Under the pieces are notes generated by a model, which made no database searches, was not told where the DNA came from, and saw nothing but the letters and a program-made list of their open reading frames with translations. DNA of 64,000 bases from Lepidodermella squamata (taxonomy: Eukaryota; Gastrotricha): NCBI GenBank assembly GCA_047495785.1, contig JBLDXI010000020.1, positions 992,001 through 1,056,000 of the forward strand, read 5' to 3'. Position 1 is the first letter of the stretch. Every line of letters begins with the position of its first letter. Shown in pieces: positions 1 through 11,164 of the stretch. The translations under genes were made by a program, and so were the position numbers.

Positions 1-2
1 CT

Positions 3-89
3 CTATTTGACAAGCCCGACCTTCTGAATTACGCGCGTGAGCTCAATGCTGAGCATGAGAAATGCCAAGAAGCCCTCTTAAAGCTGTGA
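3..89 (+). CDS. 3' end of an unidentified gene (partial, enters from left edge)
   Basis: An open frame runs from the window edge to a TGA at 87-89 and encodes 28 residues ending in a charged, helix-prone tail (LNAEHEKCQEALLKL). The composition suggests the C-terminal helix of a cytoplasmic protein. AATAAA-type polyadenylation signals follow at about 200-240, which supports a real gene end here. Too little is present to name the protein, and the frame could in principle be chance. Confidence 0.4.
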   Translation, partial: LFDKPDLLNYARELNAEHEKCQEALLKL

Positions 90-468
90 ACTCTTCAAAA
101 TTTAAACACAGCGGTTAGACTTTCTATGGAAAATCAGGATTTTATTCTCTAGCCTCGGTTTTAATATATGGCCCATGTGAGAAGCGTTTTAAATAATAAA
201 CGAAATAAAATCCAGGAAGTGCCCTGGAACTTATAAAATAAAGTCAAATTATTTTATTGCTCCTCGTGCCAATATCGATTTTTCCAGGGTATATCATTGG
301 CATATCGATGGTTAGCCAGGCATCGGAAATTCAATATCGAAGTAGGAATAAAAAAGCGCCCCACATGCCCCACGCGTTCAAGTGGAAAAAATCTGCTTAT
401 GTCAAGTATAAAAAAACCGACGAGTTTCTATAACACTGCGGTTTTTATCGAGGTCGTTAAAAAAAATA

Positions 469-759
469 ATGCTGAAATATTTAGACGGCGAAATGTCGCG
501 GATTTTAGTCGTTCTACCAGTTGGACTCATGGCGCTGTCAATTCTTGTTGCTTGTCCGATTCACGCAAGACGGCGCTCTTTCTCGTCAGATTGCGGCGAG
601 AGTCCTATCAAAGTTCTCAGTCGGCTAGTCGACGCTGGGCAGCAGCATCGGTCGATGAGCGATGTTATAAGCGACTTCGAACGGCAGGTTCCCGGGTTCC
701 AGCGAAAGTTCAACTTTCGCCTGATCTACTGGAAAAGTTGCATGCTCAGTTTTGTGTGA
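469..759 (+). CDS. Small secreted CGxxP-family protein, member 1 (intronless, short tail)
   Basis: The frame encodes 96 aa from ATG 469, or 88 aa from ATG 493. The second start places a hydrophobic signal peptide (MSRILVVLPVGLMALSILVA) at the N-terminus. The mature part carries the family motif as DCGESP, then a PGF...F..R...YW..C stretch matching exon 2 of the downstream relatives, notably the gene at 5181. Unlike the other five members it has no intron at the conserved position, and it stops soon after the second cysteine, without the D-[ST]-x-Y-[LI] tail. It could be an intron-loss allele, a retrocopy or a decaying member. Function unknown; presumably secreted. Confidence 0.6.
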   Translation: MLKYLDGEMSRILVVLPVGLMALSILVACPIHARRRSFSSDCGESPIKVLSRLVDAGQQHRSMSDVISDFERQVPGFQRKFNFRLIYWKSCMLSFV

Positions 760-889
760 AAGGACAAGCCGAGAAACCACTACCTGATAGTTTTAGAATT
801 TTTTTTTCGCTTATGCATGTATCTCAGGCATGTTTTTATTTTGTTGAATTAGAAATTCCGTATATCCTGCAAGGATAGAAAATTCGTTT

Positions 890-3076
890 CAAATAAAGTG
901 TAAACACTGCGTTATTATGAAAAGGTGTTCCAAGTCGATAACCTGGAAAAACGGTATAAGAAACTTTGCGGCATGGTATTGTCATTGCGAAGGTGAAAGG
1001 TAATGCAATAGATGGTAGATGAGTAATCGAAATTAAATTTTTGAAACTTGAAAAACCTGATCCGAATGAAGCGCGAAAGCATCTAAATTTCAATTTCGAA
1101 AAGACATTCTAGTTAGGTTTTATCAATATATTTCAGCAAATAATCCACACCTTAATAAGATATTTTTAATGTGATACCGTATTTGTTCCTATAGCAGCCC
1201 GGGCTACTAAAATTTCAACCTCGAAAATTTGAAAATTTCAAAAAATAATATTTGTTGAATCGTTTATTTTTGATGTTTTCAAACCGACTTGACCCTTCAA
1301 CCCTGGGCGATTAGTGATGGGCGATTATTAGTGGATGAGCTACTATTGGAACAAATACGGTATGCTAGCTGCCATTTAGTGTCCCAGACACCAGTTGAGT
1401 ACCCTGAATGACGCCTCAGATTGAGTGATGCCAGAATGAGTTTGCCATACCGATCGAGCCATAATGTGGCACTCCCGTTTTGCGCGCGGCAGCCAACAAT
1501 GTCGCGCTTTGTCATGACCTCGCGCAATTGTTTTTGTACTCACGCAGTTTTATTACCTACCGATAGTTTAATTTGCTGCTACTTAATTATCATTTCATCA
1601 TTTGATTTGCTGCTATCGGCTCACACGTACTCCGGCCGCGGGAGATCTACGAGACGGAGCGAGCTAAGTTTTGTGTGGAAAATCCTCGGGACAACTCTAG
1701 ACTCATAACTTTGATCGCTCTCTATAGGCTCCATATTATAAATCAGTGTTCGGTTGCCATACGTGTGCCGGAATCAATGAAATATCGTATAACAGTAGCC
1801 GGCACTATTTTAGATATAGCGCAAAGTGTGAATTATTCGCTTGCTCGCACTCGCAATCAACATCTCTAGGAACAGCCGTCCGTCGTTCCCCATCTCTGGT
1901 TGCCATCCCGATAGGGACAGTGTCCAGCCAATTATGAAGATCCGCGCAAATCCGCGTAATAATGAATCCCTCGGGTAATACCGCGGCACGGCAGCATATC
2001 AATAAATTCATATTTTTTCCGACTTCGACTTTTTCTGAGGGCTTAAAAGTACCTATATGCCTTATTGAAACTGGCGAGTTAGCAATAAAGGTCGTATGGC
2101 GTGGTTGCCAGATGTTGTGTTCGGAAGTTCCTACCTACTAGGGCTCTAAGCTCTAACTAAGCGCTTGTGATAGCACTTGCGGTTTTATCAAAAACGTGCG
2201 TTATTATGTTATTTTTGGGATGATACTACGCTATTTTGCGTAGTAGTATTACAGGGGCTGTATAATTTCATGTCACGCGGAATTCAATAAAAACCGCGAC
2301 GACACATAAAAAACGAATGTCGCACCCATAATTTATAAAATGGAACAATTTCCCCCAGATTTCTCAATCGGATCGACCTCATCTGAAAATATGATCCATT
2401 AAAGTTGTGTAAAAACTTTAATGGCCGAACATTGAAACGCCCTTCTGGGCATTTCTCGCCCCATATCAATTGGAGGTGGGGAAGAATAAGTCTGAAGCAA
2501 TTTTCACTAAAACTAAGATCTGAATGGTCATAGAAATTGTTATATATTATCGTAAAAATATATACTGCGATTATCAGTTTACCAACTCCTGAGAATTCCA
2601 GCTGCAAATGCAATAAGCAATTTTGTCGCCTTTTTTTACCACAACGATGATGGCTGTCCTTTAATTGAACCATAAGAGGAGTTTCTTTTTACAATATTAT
2701 AAATCAATTTTCGGGCGATGAGAGTGTAGTTTTACTCAGCAGCAGGACCTGGAAGCGCATCACAATCTCGCGTTATTTGTCGATTCCACGCAAATAAATC
2801 CACGCGTAATCTTGGCGATCGATTCTGAAAGGAATGCATCGATGAGTGAAAAAGTATGCGGCGGATGAGTCGCTTTAATGACGTGAAAAGGACGTACTGA
2901 TGTAAACACCGACAAATCATCGGCGAAATCTGATACCATGTCATTTTTCGGTACCCAATGGAATGTTTTTTGTGACAACAGGTAAAAGCTCTAGGTGTTT
3001 AAGAGGCTTCGAAAACCTTACTATAGCTCAGTATTTAAATTTGTTTTCAACCCAATAGAAAATTATTCCTTTGAAA
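890..3076. other. Intergenic stretch without a supported gene
   Basis: AT-rich DNA between small secreted-protein genes 1 and 2. It contains the 184-bp inverted-repeat element at 1177-1360. The open frames here are short, overlap on both strands and show no splice support or family features. A TATTTAAA-like sequence near 3031 may belong to the promoter of the gene at 3077. Confidence 0.5.
1177..1360. mobile_element. 184-bp TA-flanked inverted-repeat element (MITE-like)
   Basis: The ends 1177-1198 and 1339-1360 are inverted repeats of each other (20 of 22 positions; outer end CCGTATTTGTTCC). TA dinucleotides flank both sides (1175-1176 and 1361-1362), as expected for Tc1/mariner-type target duplication. 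The interior has no credible coding frame, so this is a non-autonomous element. Family assignment is an inference from size, ends and TA flanks. Confidence 0.6.
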
Positions 3077-3423
3077 ATGTCTGCAAAAATTTTGGCTGTG
3101 GTAGTTGCGGTGAGTTTGATCATCGATCAGCTTTCAGCCGTCCCTATCAAACGCCGTAACACGCGCAGCGTGATGACTTCGGAAGCCTGTGGCCCGAACC
3201 CGATTCAAACCCTTCGGTCCTACGTTCGGCATAGAAGTGAGTCAATCTACTAAAATATTAGGAAATCCATATCTAAATTGCTGTTTTTTTTACAGCAAGT
3301 AATGACGTTGGTGAATTGCTGAAAGCTCTAGAGAGATCAGCGCCGGAAATGTACGCCGTTTTTGCTAAACGACTCGACGATTGGAGCCGATGTGTGTTCA
3401 ACTTTGATGGCGGTTATCTGTGA
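3077..3423 (+). CDS. Small secreted CGxxP-family protein, member 2
   Basis: Two exons, 3077-3236 and 3296-3423, joined in phase 1 (donor GTGAGT, acceptor TTTACAG), give 95 aa. ATG 3077 starts a clear signal peptide (MSAKILAVVVAVSLIIDQLS) with likely cleavage near A-V-P. Exon 1 holds the motif CGPNP followed by I..L. Exon 2 encodes a PEMYAVF...W..CVFN helix-like segment and ends in DGGYL. Only two cysteines are shared across the family, one per exon, so one intra- or intermolecular disulfide is plausible. AATAAA lies at 3552. No known family recognised; role unknown. Confidence 0.78.
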
Positions 3424-5180
3424 CACAAAAAACAGCCAAAAAAACGATTATTTTGAGCAGTATATTTATATTTAAAATAGACTCTATTAGTTTCTACATT
3501 TCGAAAGCCCTGACTAGAATTTTTTTATAATTTTATTAATATTAATAGGTGAATAAATCATCCTTCGAGACGAGATGTGGGTGTGAAATTATTATCCCAA
3601 AAAATCGCAAAAAAATTTGCCGAAAACATGTCCTGCTTTTTTTACGCTCAATTTGTAAAGGGAACCTGATGATATTTCACACATATTTTGCGAAAAAATG
3701 AACCGCTTATTGGGCAATTGGACGGAATCAATACTCACGCCCCTACGCGTTTTCTCGAATCAGTGAACTCCCCCATACTGTACTTCCGAATCGAAATGCC
3801 GGCAGCACGGCTATACGGAACAACAGCAGAAACTGCGAATATTAGCTTCCTGGCCTGGAGTTCAAAACAAATAATCCGAGACATTACGTGCAGAGCTTGA
3901 TTGATATTATTTCACTACCCTGTGATCAGTTCAATGAAAAAAATCACCATTTCTTATCATTTTCACAACATGCACGAATATAATCAATTTTTAGAAAAAA
4001 CCGCTTCGATCGAGGCCATCAGACTGATGTTGTCGCGAATTTTAAGAAGGCAAAAACCTTGTTATCAGTCGTGATTCAAGTGCGAACATTGATTTCCTTT
4101 ATTCGGTTAAAAGACGATCTAAATATGATGCCTTGGCATCTTCGCTTCTTCTCTGTTTTTATTAAGTAATCCTATGTACCATTCTACTGTTTTTCGAAAG
4201 AATGATTTCGAGAAAAATCAAGTGTATCCCCTGCCTCAAAATCCCCCGCTTGGGCAAGGAATAAAATGTGGAAATCGGCCACTTCACAACAGACACTATG
4301 AAATGAATAATAACGAAAATTTTAGTTGTCATTCTTAGTCACTCGTCCCATGTGGGTGTGAGAGAGGCATTTTTTCAAAAAAGTATCCTTCTTCAGGCTA
4401 TTTTTACCCTATAAAAAAGGTATTAGAGACTACTTTTTAAAGCAAATAAGTTCCTACGCTGCAAGGAGGGCAGCGATGATTTATCCCTTTTTATTTTATT
4501 TACCTACTGCTAATACCCCTCTTTTCCCTCAATGACAAAGTGGGGCAAATAATCGCGAAGATAGCCCCGAAATTATTTAGGAACCCAAATGTGTTGGCGA
4601 GCTCCTAAATTTATTTACCAGAGCTCGCATACCGCGCTAAAGCCACGCAATTTTTCCAGCAGTCAGAGTCAACAAAAAATCCAGCTCTTGGCGCGTCTTC
4701 AATTTTGCCCTTCAGTTCAGTCGTTTTACTCAGGGAATGAGATAGTGAGGAAATATTTTGTTTAAGATTGTGATTTCTCCTGATAATTTTCATTGTCTAA
4801 AACTAGAGCCTTTGGGGTCATCTTAGGGGATAAAACGTACTATTGTCTTACCGCCCTCCTATTATTTTTCCTCCTAGCGGTTTCAATCGATTCGCGATCG
4901 CTATCACCTGCCCACTCAACCGAGACGGGGATCAAAACACCAGTTGAAAAATAATGGATGAATGATGATGTCATCAACGACTCTGGGGGAATAAGGTATA
5001 GAGCTTTAGCATCGTCATTAAATTTTTAGTTTTTCTCTTCACACTACTTATTCCGATTTTAATCTAGAAAAATACGACAAGGTTCATTCATTTTGTGGGA
5101 GGCTTTATTCTCATATAATGATTTCACCATTTCCCGATACTTTTTTAGCAAACTACTTACTAAATAAAAATTATTAAGAA
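3424..5180. other. Intergenic stretch without a supported gene
   Basis: AT-rich spacer between members 2 and 3 of the small secreted family. A polyadenylation signal for the upstream gene lies near 3552. Short frames at 3688-3900 and 4611-4793 have no signal peptide, domain or splice support and I treat them as chance. Confidence 0.5.
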
Positions 5181-5536
5181 ATGATGGTTGATGTTTCGAT
5201 TCCATCGCTCCGAAACGGCCTGGTCGTTGTTATGGCCATTTTGCTTTTCCAGTCGAGCTTCATCGAAGCAGCCAAGAAAAATCCCCACCGAAAATGCGGT
5301 GAAAATCCTATGAGCATGTTGCAGCAAATCGTCGGCGCCGACAAAATTTGTAAGCTTGATTTCGTGATCATTACTTTTTTTATAATTTTTTTTTATCAGC
5401 CGGAACTAAAACTCATCAAGTCATCTCGGAAATCGACTCAAAAGCGCCTGGATTTGCAAAGGTTTTCCTGATGCGGTTCAAAGCATGGACAGACTGCGTC
5501 TACAACATCGATTCTGGCTATCTGAAGCGTCGATGA
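5181..5536 (+). CDS. Small secreted CGxxP-family protein, member 3
   Basis: Exons 5181-5349 and 5400-5536 (phase 1, donor GTAAGC, acceptor TTATCAG) encode 101 aa. The N-terminus is a signal peptide with core LVVVMAILLFQSSFIEA. Exon 1 ends shortly after the motif KCGENP..ML. Exon 2 encodes APGFAKVF...W.DCVYN and the tail IDSGYL followed by a basic KRR end. This is the clearest family member and the best reference for aligning the others. Likely a small secreted two-cysteine protein; the role cannot be read from sequence. Confidence 0.8.
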
Positions 5537-6321
5537 ACGTGTCGTTTTATTTCATATTTCCCACGCTTATAATATTCGAACGAATCTCTCTTGTTTGCTA
5601 TACCTATATGAATTCGTGGTTCGTTTGAACAATAACTTGAACAACCATTGTTTAATCATATATCGATTCGGTAGTAAAAAGGAATCAGACTTTTCATGTG
5701 TTTTTTATCTCATCTATAACCCGACATCAATAGAAATTTGATTTCCCCATTGAGAAATATATATTGAGGAGGCGTGATGCAATGATCCGAAATAATTAGG
5801 TAAGACGTTTGACCCCGTTGTCAACAAACACGCCTTTTCCATTCATCATTTCAGCTATCATTATTTTTCGCGTAATTTTAATAATTTTAATACTTTTATT
5901 TTATCGATGAAAAAAAACCTAAAATCTCGGGTCCGTGGAGCAGGAACAAGGCCCTTAGCATTTTATGAGGTAAAAGCGGTAATTAGGCCATCGTCGTTGT
6001 ATCCCTTGAGACAATGAGTGTTATGTCCAGCTGCGGATTTTTCAATTTACGATCAGGATATTACTTGTAGTATAACAAAATTACTGAAAAATACCACGCT
6101 TGTTCGCACTCGGCGCTTTCATAGCGTGTGGCAATCGATCATAACCGGAATCACTTGCATATAATATTCCCGAAGTAGATTACAAATTACGTCAAAATTT
6201 TTATTAGTAACAAATATTGCCATTATTTATATGTCCCGAGAAAGTGTTTCATTGAAGAATCTTCTCAAGTTTTTTCGCCTGCCTTGGAATTGACCCATTT
6301 TTTTACGATAGATATTACATT
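5537..6321. other. Intergenic spacer without a supported gene
   Basis: AT-rich spacer between members 3 and 4 of the small secreted family. I see no coding potential, RNA gene or repeat with paired ends here. Confidence 0.5.
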
Positions 6322-6738
6322 ATGACTCGTCCAGTTGATTTGGCTGTCATTACTGCCATTCTGTATTTTGCGGCAATTACAGAAATAACGCCGGTTTCCG
6401 CGGATCCTGTCAAGTTAATGCACGTTTTGGCGTCGATAGCCTCGACTGAAATTCGGGATCCTAAATGTGGCGAGAATCCTGTTCGAAAATTAGCCAAAGT
6501 TCTAAGTGACGACCAACGTATCGCAGCAATCATAGGACCCAATAGAAAAATAGGTGTGGCAAAGTTTTGATAATTTTTCAAATTTTAACAAAATGATTTT
6601 CTTCCAGATCCTTCGATATATTTGAGACCGCAATTTTTCGCTTTTCTCGAGTCGAAATTTCCTGGAGTCAGTCGACGGCTTTATCTCAGCTATCGGGCCT
6701 ATTTGACTTGCATGGGCATGGACACTGAGTATATATGA
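6322..6738 (+). CDS. Small secreted CGxxP-family protein, member 4
   Basis: Exons 6322-6553 and 6608-6738 (phase 1, donor GTGTGG, acceptor TTCCAG) encode 120 aa. A signal peptide ends near TPVSA. Exon 1 carries KCGENP followed by V.KL. Exon 2 encodes FPGVSRRLYLSYRAYLTC and ends DTEYI, the same tail pattern as the neighbours. The spacer between signal peptide and CG motif is longer than in members 2 and 3. Polyadenylation signals lie near 6790 and 6821. Function unknown. Confidence 0.78.
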
Positions 6739-8555
6739 GTAAAGTTATCGAATTTTCCCTCCGATCATTCTTTCCTTATACTGCGTTGTAATAAATCTTG
6801 TTCGGTGTGTTATAGCTATGTAATAAAATTTTATTCAAGCGAGTGAAAGGTCACGCTTCTATTAAAGGAAAAAGCTGGTACTAAAAGTCCTCGTCGTAAC
6901 GTGCGCAAACGACAGCCAGGAAACGTTTACCAATTTCCTGTTTATGTTCAGGGTTCATTATCGCTTAGTCATTTTTTTACGACATACGGACCTCGTGACC
7001 CGGGAGACATGGGACAAGGAATTAACAAAAAAACTGCGGTTTGTTTTCTTCTACTTGACTTGACATGACGAGGGTCTCTAGACAGACCCATTCCTAATTA
7101 TAGCAAAAGATAAGTCTATATAACGGCACATGGAACGTTTTGTTAAAATAACAAAATACGTCACGTACGGCTTTTAGGTCAACGCTGTGAATCTTAGGGA
7201 AGCTTTTTTCTATCATCTTCATTTTTTGTATATTCCGGATATTGGCGGACATTTTGGCTATTTGCCATGCACCTCGCATGCAGCTGGAGTTTCAAAGGAT
7301 TGTGCCCGGATTTTAGCAAACTCTGGGAATGCTTTTGAATACTGGGAACCTCTGAGTAAATACTCCCAAGCCAGATTATTTTGGGCGATTTTTGCATCAA
7401 CATTGGTTATGACGTCGATATAGAATATAGAACCTTATGCACCAGGTGAGCGACAAACGAGTTGAAAATGTGACTTTCTTCTCCCTCAATTCATAACCAT
7501 TAGGTGTAGGAGCATTATTGCGAACTACAACATCACCTTTCGGCCAATCAATTCCTTAATATTATTCAAGTCTAGGGACAGGACGAAATGTTAAATCTCA
7601 TGATTCTATGATAGAAATACTCTGGCCTTAAAGCAAAGTTCTAAAATCGATTCAATTTGCTGTTAAAACGCCTAGGGGTGAGTTGCTACGAAAACAAGTT
7701 AAACCTAAAAAAGAATCAATGGTTTTATTTTAGGTTCTATTTCGCAAATGGGACGTTGTTTTCGGGAACATTACCCGTGATTTTCTTTAACGAAAGTGTC
7801 TGCGAGGCGTGTTGTTTTTTGCGAGCTAAACGAATTAGCTTTGATATATTGGAAATTTTCGTCTTTTCCAGAGCAGCGGATCTGCACTTCGTCTGAGTCA
7901 AATTCTAAGCTCCTGTCCCCAGCTCAGCTTTCTTGGGGGAGGCAGTGAACATTTTCGTAACATGACCCTCTAATGCGATGGCCACTGAGGCGTGCTCTTC
8001 CCGATCGTGAATAACTTGTCCGAAAAAAAGTGAGCGACACGTAGGTATAGCAGATACAAGAGTCTTTACAGATTTTTAATTTCGCTTTTTATTGCTGTTA
8101 TTAGAAAAACATCGTCCAATTAAACGGCTTCTCCTCTGGAATTCAAAACAAGTGAATGTTTTCACAAGAATTTTAACCTGATAAGGTAATCTCAGCTTAT
8201 AGCTGCGTTCCGGATACGTTGGAATCCCATTCCTCTTCAAGCCATAGTTGTACCAACGGGTTTTAATTAATTTTCCGCGTCTGATAGCGCCGGCTGATCG
8301 GCGGCATTTTTACCTGTATTTTTCATTATTTGCTCCGCCCGCCCCCTGATTTCATTCTTGTATAATATCCGTGTTCTTGGCACATGACATGTTCTTAGTG
8401 CCGCATGCATTAAAAATTATTTCCGTGTCACACATGAAGCTATTCTCTATCTCTATCGACCCAAACTTTTTTATTACCTGAGTTATAATTGATGGCATTT
8501 TTTAGATACTTTACATTAGCCAGCAGACAGTGCGCCACGATCATTTTTCGCAGAC
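6739..8555. other. Intergenic spacer; one doubtful frame at 7187-7423
   Basis: No supported gene. The frame at 7187-7423 (78 codons) has a hydrophobic C-terminal end and a few cysteines, but it lacks an ATG-linked signal peptide, the CGxxP motif and a paired exon, so I do not call it. The remaining frames are overlapping chance frames. Confidence 0.45.
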
Positions 8556-9012
8556 ATGACTCTAGGCACTTCTATGTCAATAGCTGCTGTTATCGCTGTG
8601 TCCTGTCTCGGGGTGGTGGCCTGTGCCGATGATGGCGTAACTTCGGCGCCCGAAATCCTCCTTAAAAGCTTCTCAGGCGGCGATCAAAGCGGCATTCCTA
8701 AAATTTCGAAAGTTCTCGCAACTTTAGGCGAACGAGCGCTTCGAGGCGACGCTGTGACTAATTCAGCTAACTGCGGCGGTAATCCCCTCGAAAAATTTCT
8801 CCGAGAGATGGTCAAAGGTCCTATCAGTAAGTTGAGGCGGATTTTTGAAAGGCTAATTTTACGATTGAATTTTTTCAGCCCTTCAAGGACTAGCGGCGCT
8901 ATTTGCTGATTTAGAGAAGGCAATTCCTGGGTCGAATCGAAAAATTTACCTGCAGCACCAACATTACGTGCGATGCTCATACAACGGCGTGGATTCTGAA
9001 TACATCAAGTGA
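8556..9012 (+). CDS. Small secreted CGxxP-family protein, member 5
   Basis: Exons 8556-8826 and 8879-9012 (phase 1, donor GTAAGT, acceptor TTTTTCAG) encode 134 aa, the longest member. A signal peptide ends near VVACA. A long spacer precedes the motif NCGGNP..K.L. Exon 2 encodes IPGSNRKIY....Y.RCSYN and ends VDSEYIK. The intron position relative to the motif and its phase match members 2, 3, 4 and 6. A polyadenylation signal AATAAA lies near 9099. Function unknown; secreted by inference. Confidence 0.78.
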
Positions 9013-10609
9013 AACCAGCTCTGGAAGCTTAGCATTAAGATAACTACCATTCTATTAGGTTCTTGCATATAATTCTAAGCAGGCTTATACAGAAAGAAAA
9101 TAAACATTTTATAAATCAATAATTCTACGAAAATAGCCTCTAAGGAATTTAATTCATAGTCGGAAGTTGTTGGGCAAATGTGAACTCATTGACGCGTTCG
9201 AATTGATAATCATTGGGACCGTCGTTAATAAAAACGCTATTTCACGCCTCTCGCTTCATTTATCGCTGATTGCTTGCTTGACTGAACTTGGTAACAGGCT
9301 ATGTCCGAATTAATATACATTATGCTTCGCAGACCGGAGGTGGTTACGTGGGCTTACTCTCAAAGACATAACTCAGACGACGGCCATTCAAAATTTAGTC
9401 TCTACGACGTAGTTTGGTCCAGGTTATTAGCTCAAAAAAGTCATTTCCTACTTCGATCATTCATCACTCCGCATGGCTTACTCGTGACGGAATTTTTTTA
9501 AAAGTGTCAATATCATATAGTTTCGCAGATGACTCCCCTGAGCTTTGGCGGCCCAACGATGTAATATTTTATCAAAAATAACCACATCAAGAGGCCACTC
9601 CGCGTAGGTTTTGCCGTGAATCCAATACTCGCACCGTTGTGATATGGGATGAGCGTGGCGCCTCTCTATTATTGCTGTCGCAAGAATAAATAATGAGCAT
9701 TATACTCAAAAATATACGCAAGTTTCAGGTCAGTCGGGATATAATCGCTTTTTAAACCCGCCTGCACATTTTCTCGACATCGAACTAAAAAAAATGGAAT
9801 TTTTTCTACAAATTTAACCAGCTCGTATATCGACATGTTATTTATTTTGTCGAAAAGGGCTTTTTTAATTCGATTCGACTTTTATTTTTTTTCTGGTAAA
9901 AATAAGATACTTTATACCCTCGTTCGCACTGAATTTTAATTCCTTCGCATTATTCCCGCCCCCTCAAGGGTTGTCTTCGCAGTAATAAAAGCTGAATATA
10001 CTGCCCCACAAGACCTCAAGAGAGAAAAAAGTGCCAAGTCCGAGCAAATTAACGGCTCGCTTGTTTACATCGAAATTTCAGAAGTTTCATGACAACCCTT
10101 GAAGTGCCAATTAATAATAACTCGAATTTATCAAGTAGCTAAACAATTTCTAGGAAAAGCTCGTTTCACCTCCCATGATCACGCAAATTATTCCAAATTT
10201 AAGACTCTGTGCAGCGAAGCGTGAGAAAAGTTAAATATAAAGCTTTTTAATCGTCCGATTCGTCGCTTGAAATATTCTACAATTTACCAATGTTTTAAAT
10301 GAGCAGATTAACATTACGAAGAGAATCTGCCGAAATTAGCGCATAGTGATTCATCGTTGTTTGTATCGCTTCAAATTTTCTTGTCACCTTTTGGATTGGC
10401 GTTTTCCAGTAGTAAACTCGTGATTGAGTTATTCTCGATAAAAAAACGCGACAGAGCGTGACCGTTTTCAGCCTAAACGTCTCGCTCTTTCAAGTGAACT
10501 TGAACTGCAAGACCCACGTTGTCTCGTCTGACAGGTGATGTGGCGGCGTTCATTGAAATTCTTGAAATTCTTCATTTAATAGAACTTTCATTTCGAACTA
10601 ATATATTTT
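9013..10609. other. Intergenic spacer without a supported gene
   Basis: AT-rich DNA with no domain-bearing frame. The frame at 9301-9501 lacks a signal peptide and splice partners and is treated as chance. Confidence 0.5.
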
Positions 10610-11062
10610 ATGGCGAATTTTCGATTTTCAAACTTGCGATCCAACCTGGTGATAATGGCTATAGCAATGTTTGCGCTAGCGTCTGCTGATATGACTACAC
10701 CAGCAAGCTTTGTTGGCTCAAATAGGCCGTCTCGAATCTGCTCAAGATCAGGAAATGCGTTGTGGAACATCGCAGATTCTCGGCAAATATCGGCAATCGT
10801 TACGCAAAGCTGCGGCGAGAACCCTCTATTCCGGCTAAAGGCTAATTTACGAAACGAAAAGATAGCTAACATTCTATCTCCGAACGACTACAACGCCAAA
10901 GGTAATAGCACCTAAAAAATTCATAAAATTTTTTACAAATTTTTCTTATTTTTAACAGCCATGTTTTGCAAATTTATTGATGACCCACAAACCGGCCGGG
11001 TGCTGCTTCGAAGATATTCAAATTTTGTGCACTGTGCAGAGTCAATTACCAGCGTAAATTAG
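10610..11062 (+). CDS. Small secreted CGxxP-family protein, member 6 (divergent tail)
   Basis: Exons 10610-10901 and 10959-11062 (phase 1, donor GTAATA, acceptor TTTAACAG) encode 131 aa. A hydrophobic signal segment (NLVIMAIAMFALASA) sits after a basic start. The motif SCGENP..RL precedes the intron as in the relatives. Exon 2 is shorter, keeps a YSNFVHC segment matching the second-cysteine region, but ends AESITSVN rather than D-[ST]-x-Y-[LI]. It also has additional cysteines (ICSRSGN upstream and MFCKF at the start of exon 2). AATAAA lies near 11139, close to the convergent GPCR gene. Function unknown. Confidence 0.75.
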
Positions 11063-11164
11063 AGAAAAAAACGCGGGCTATGCATGCGCCGTTCGACTTT
11101 ATTTTCTCCCAATTCAATATTCACCGATGAGAGAGAGAAATAAAAATTTACACGATAAAAAATT

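Noticed and set aside
2222-2249. Short hairpin with 8-bp stem (TACTACGC...GCGTAGTA)
   Set aside because: Too short to distinguish from chance, and no flanking duplication.
7187-7423. 78-codon plus-strand frame with cysteines and a hydrophobic end inside the small secreted array
   Set aside because: No signal peptide, no CGxxP motif and no second exon; probably a chance frame.
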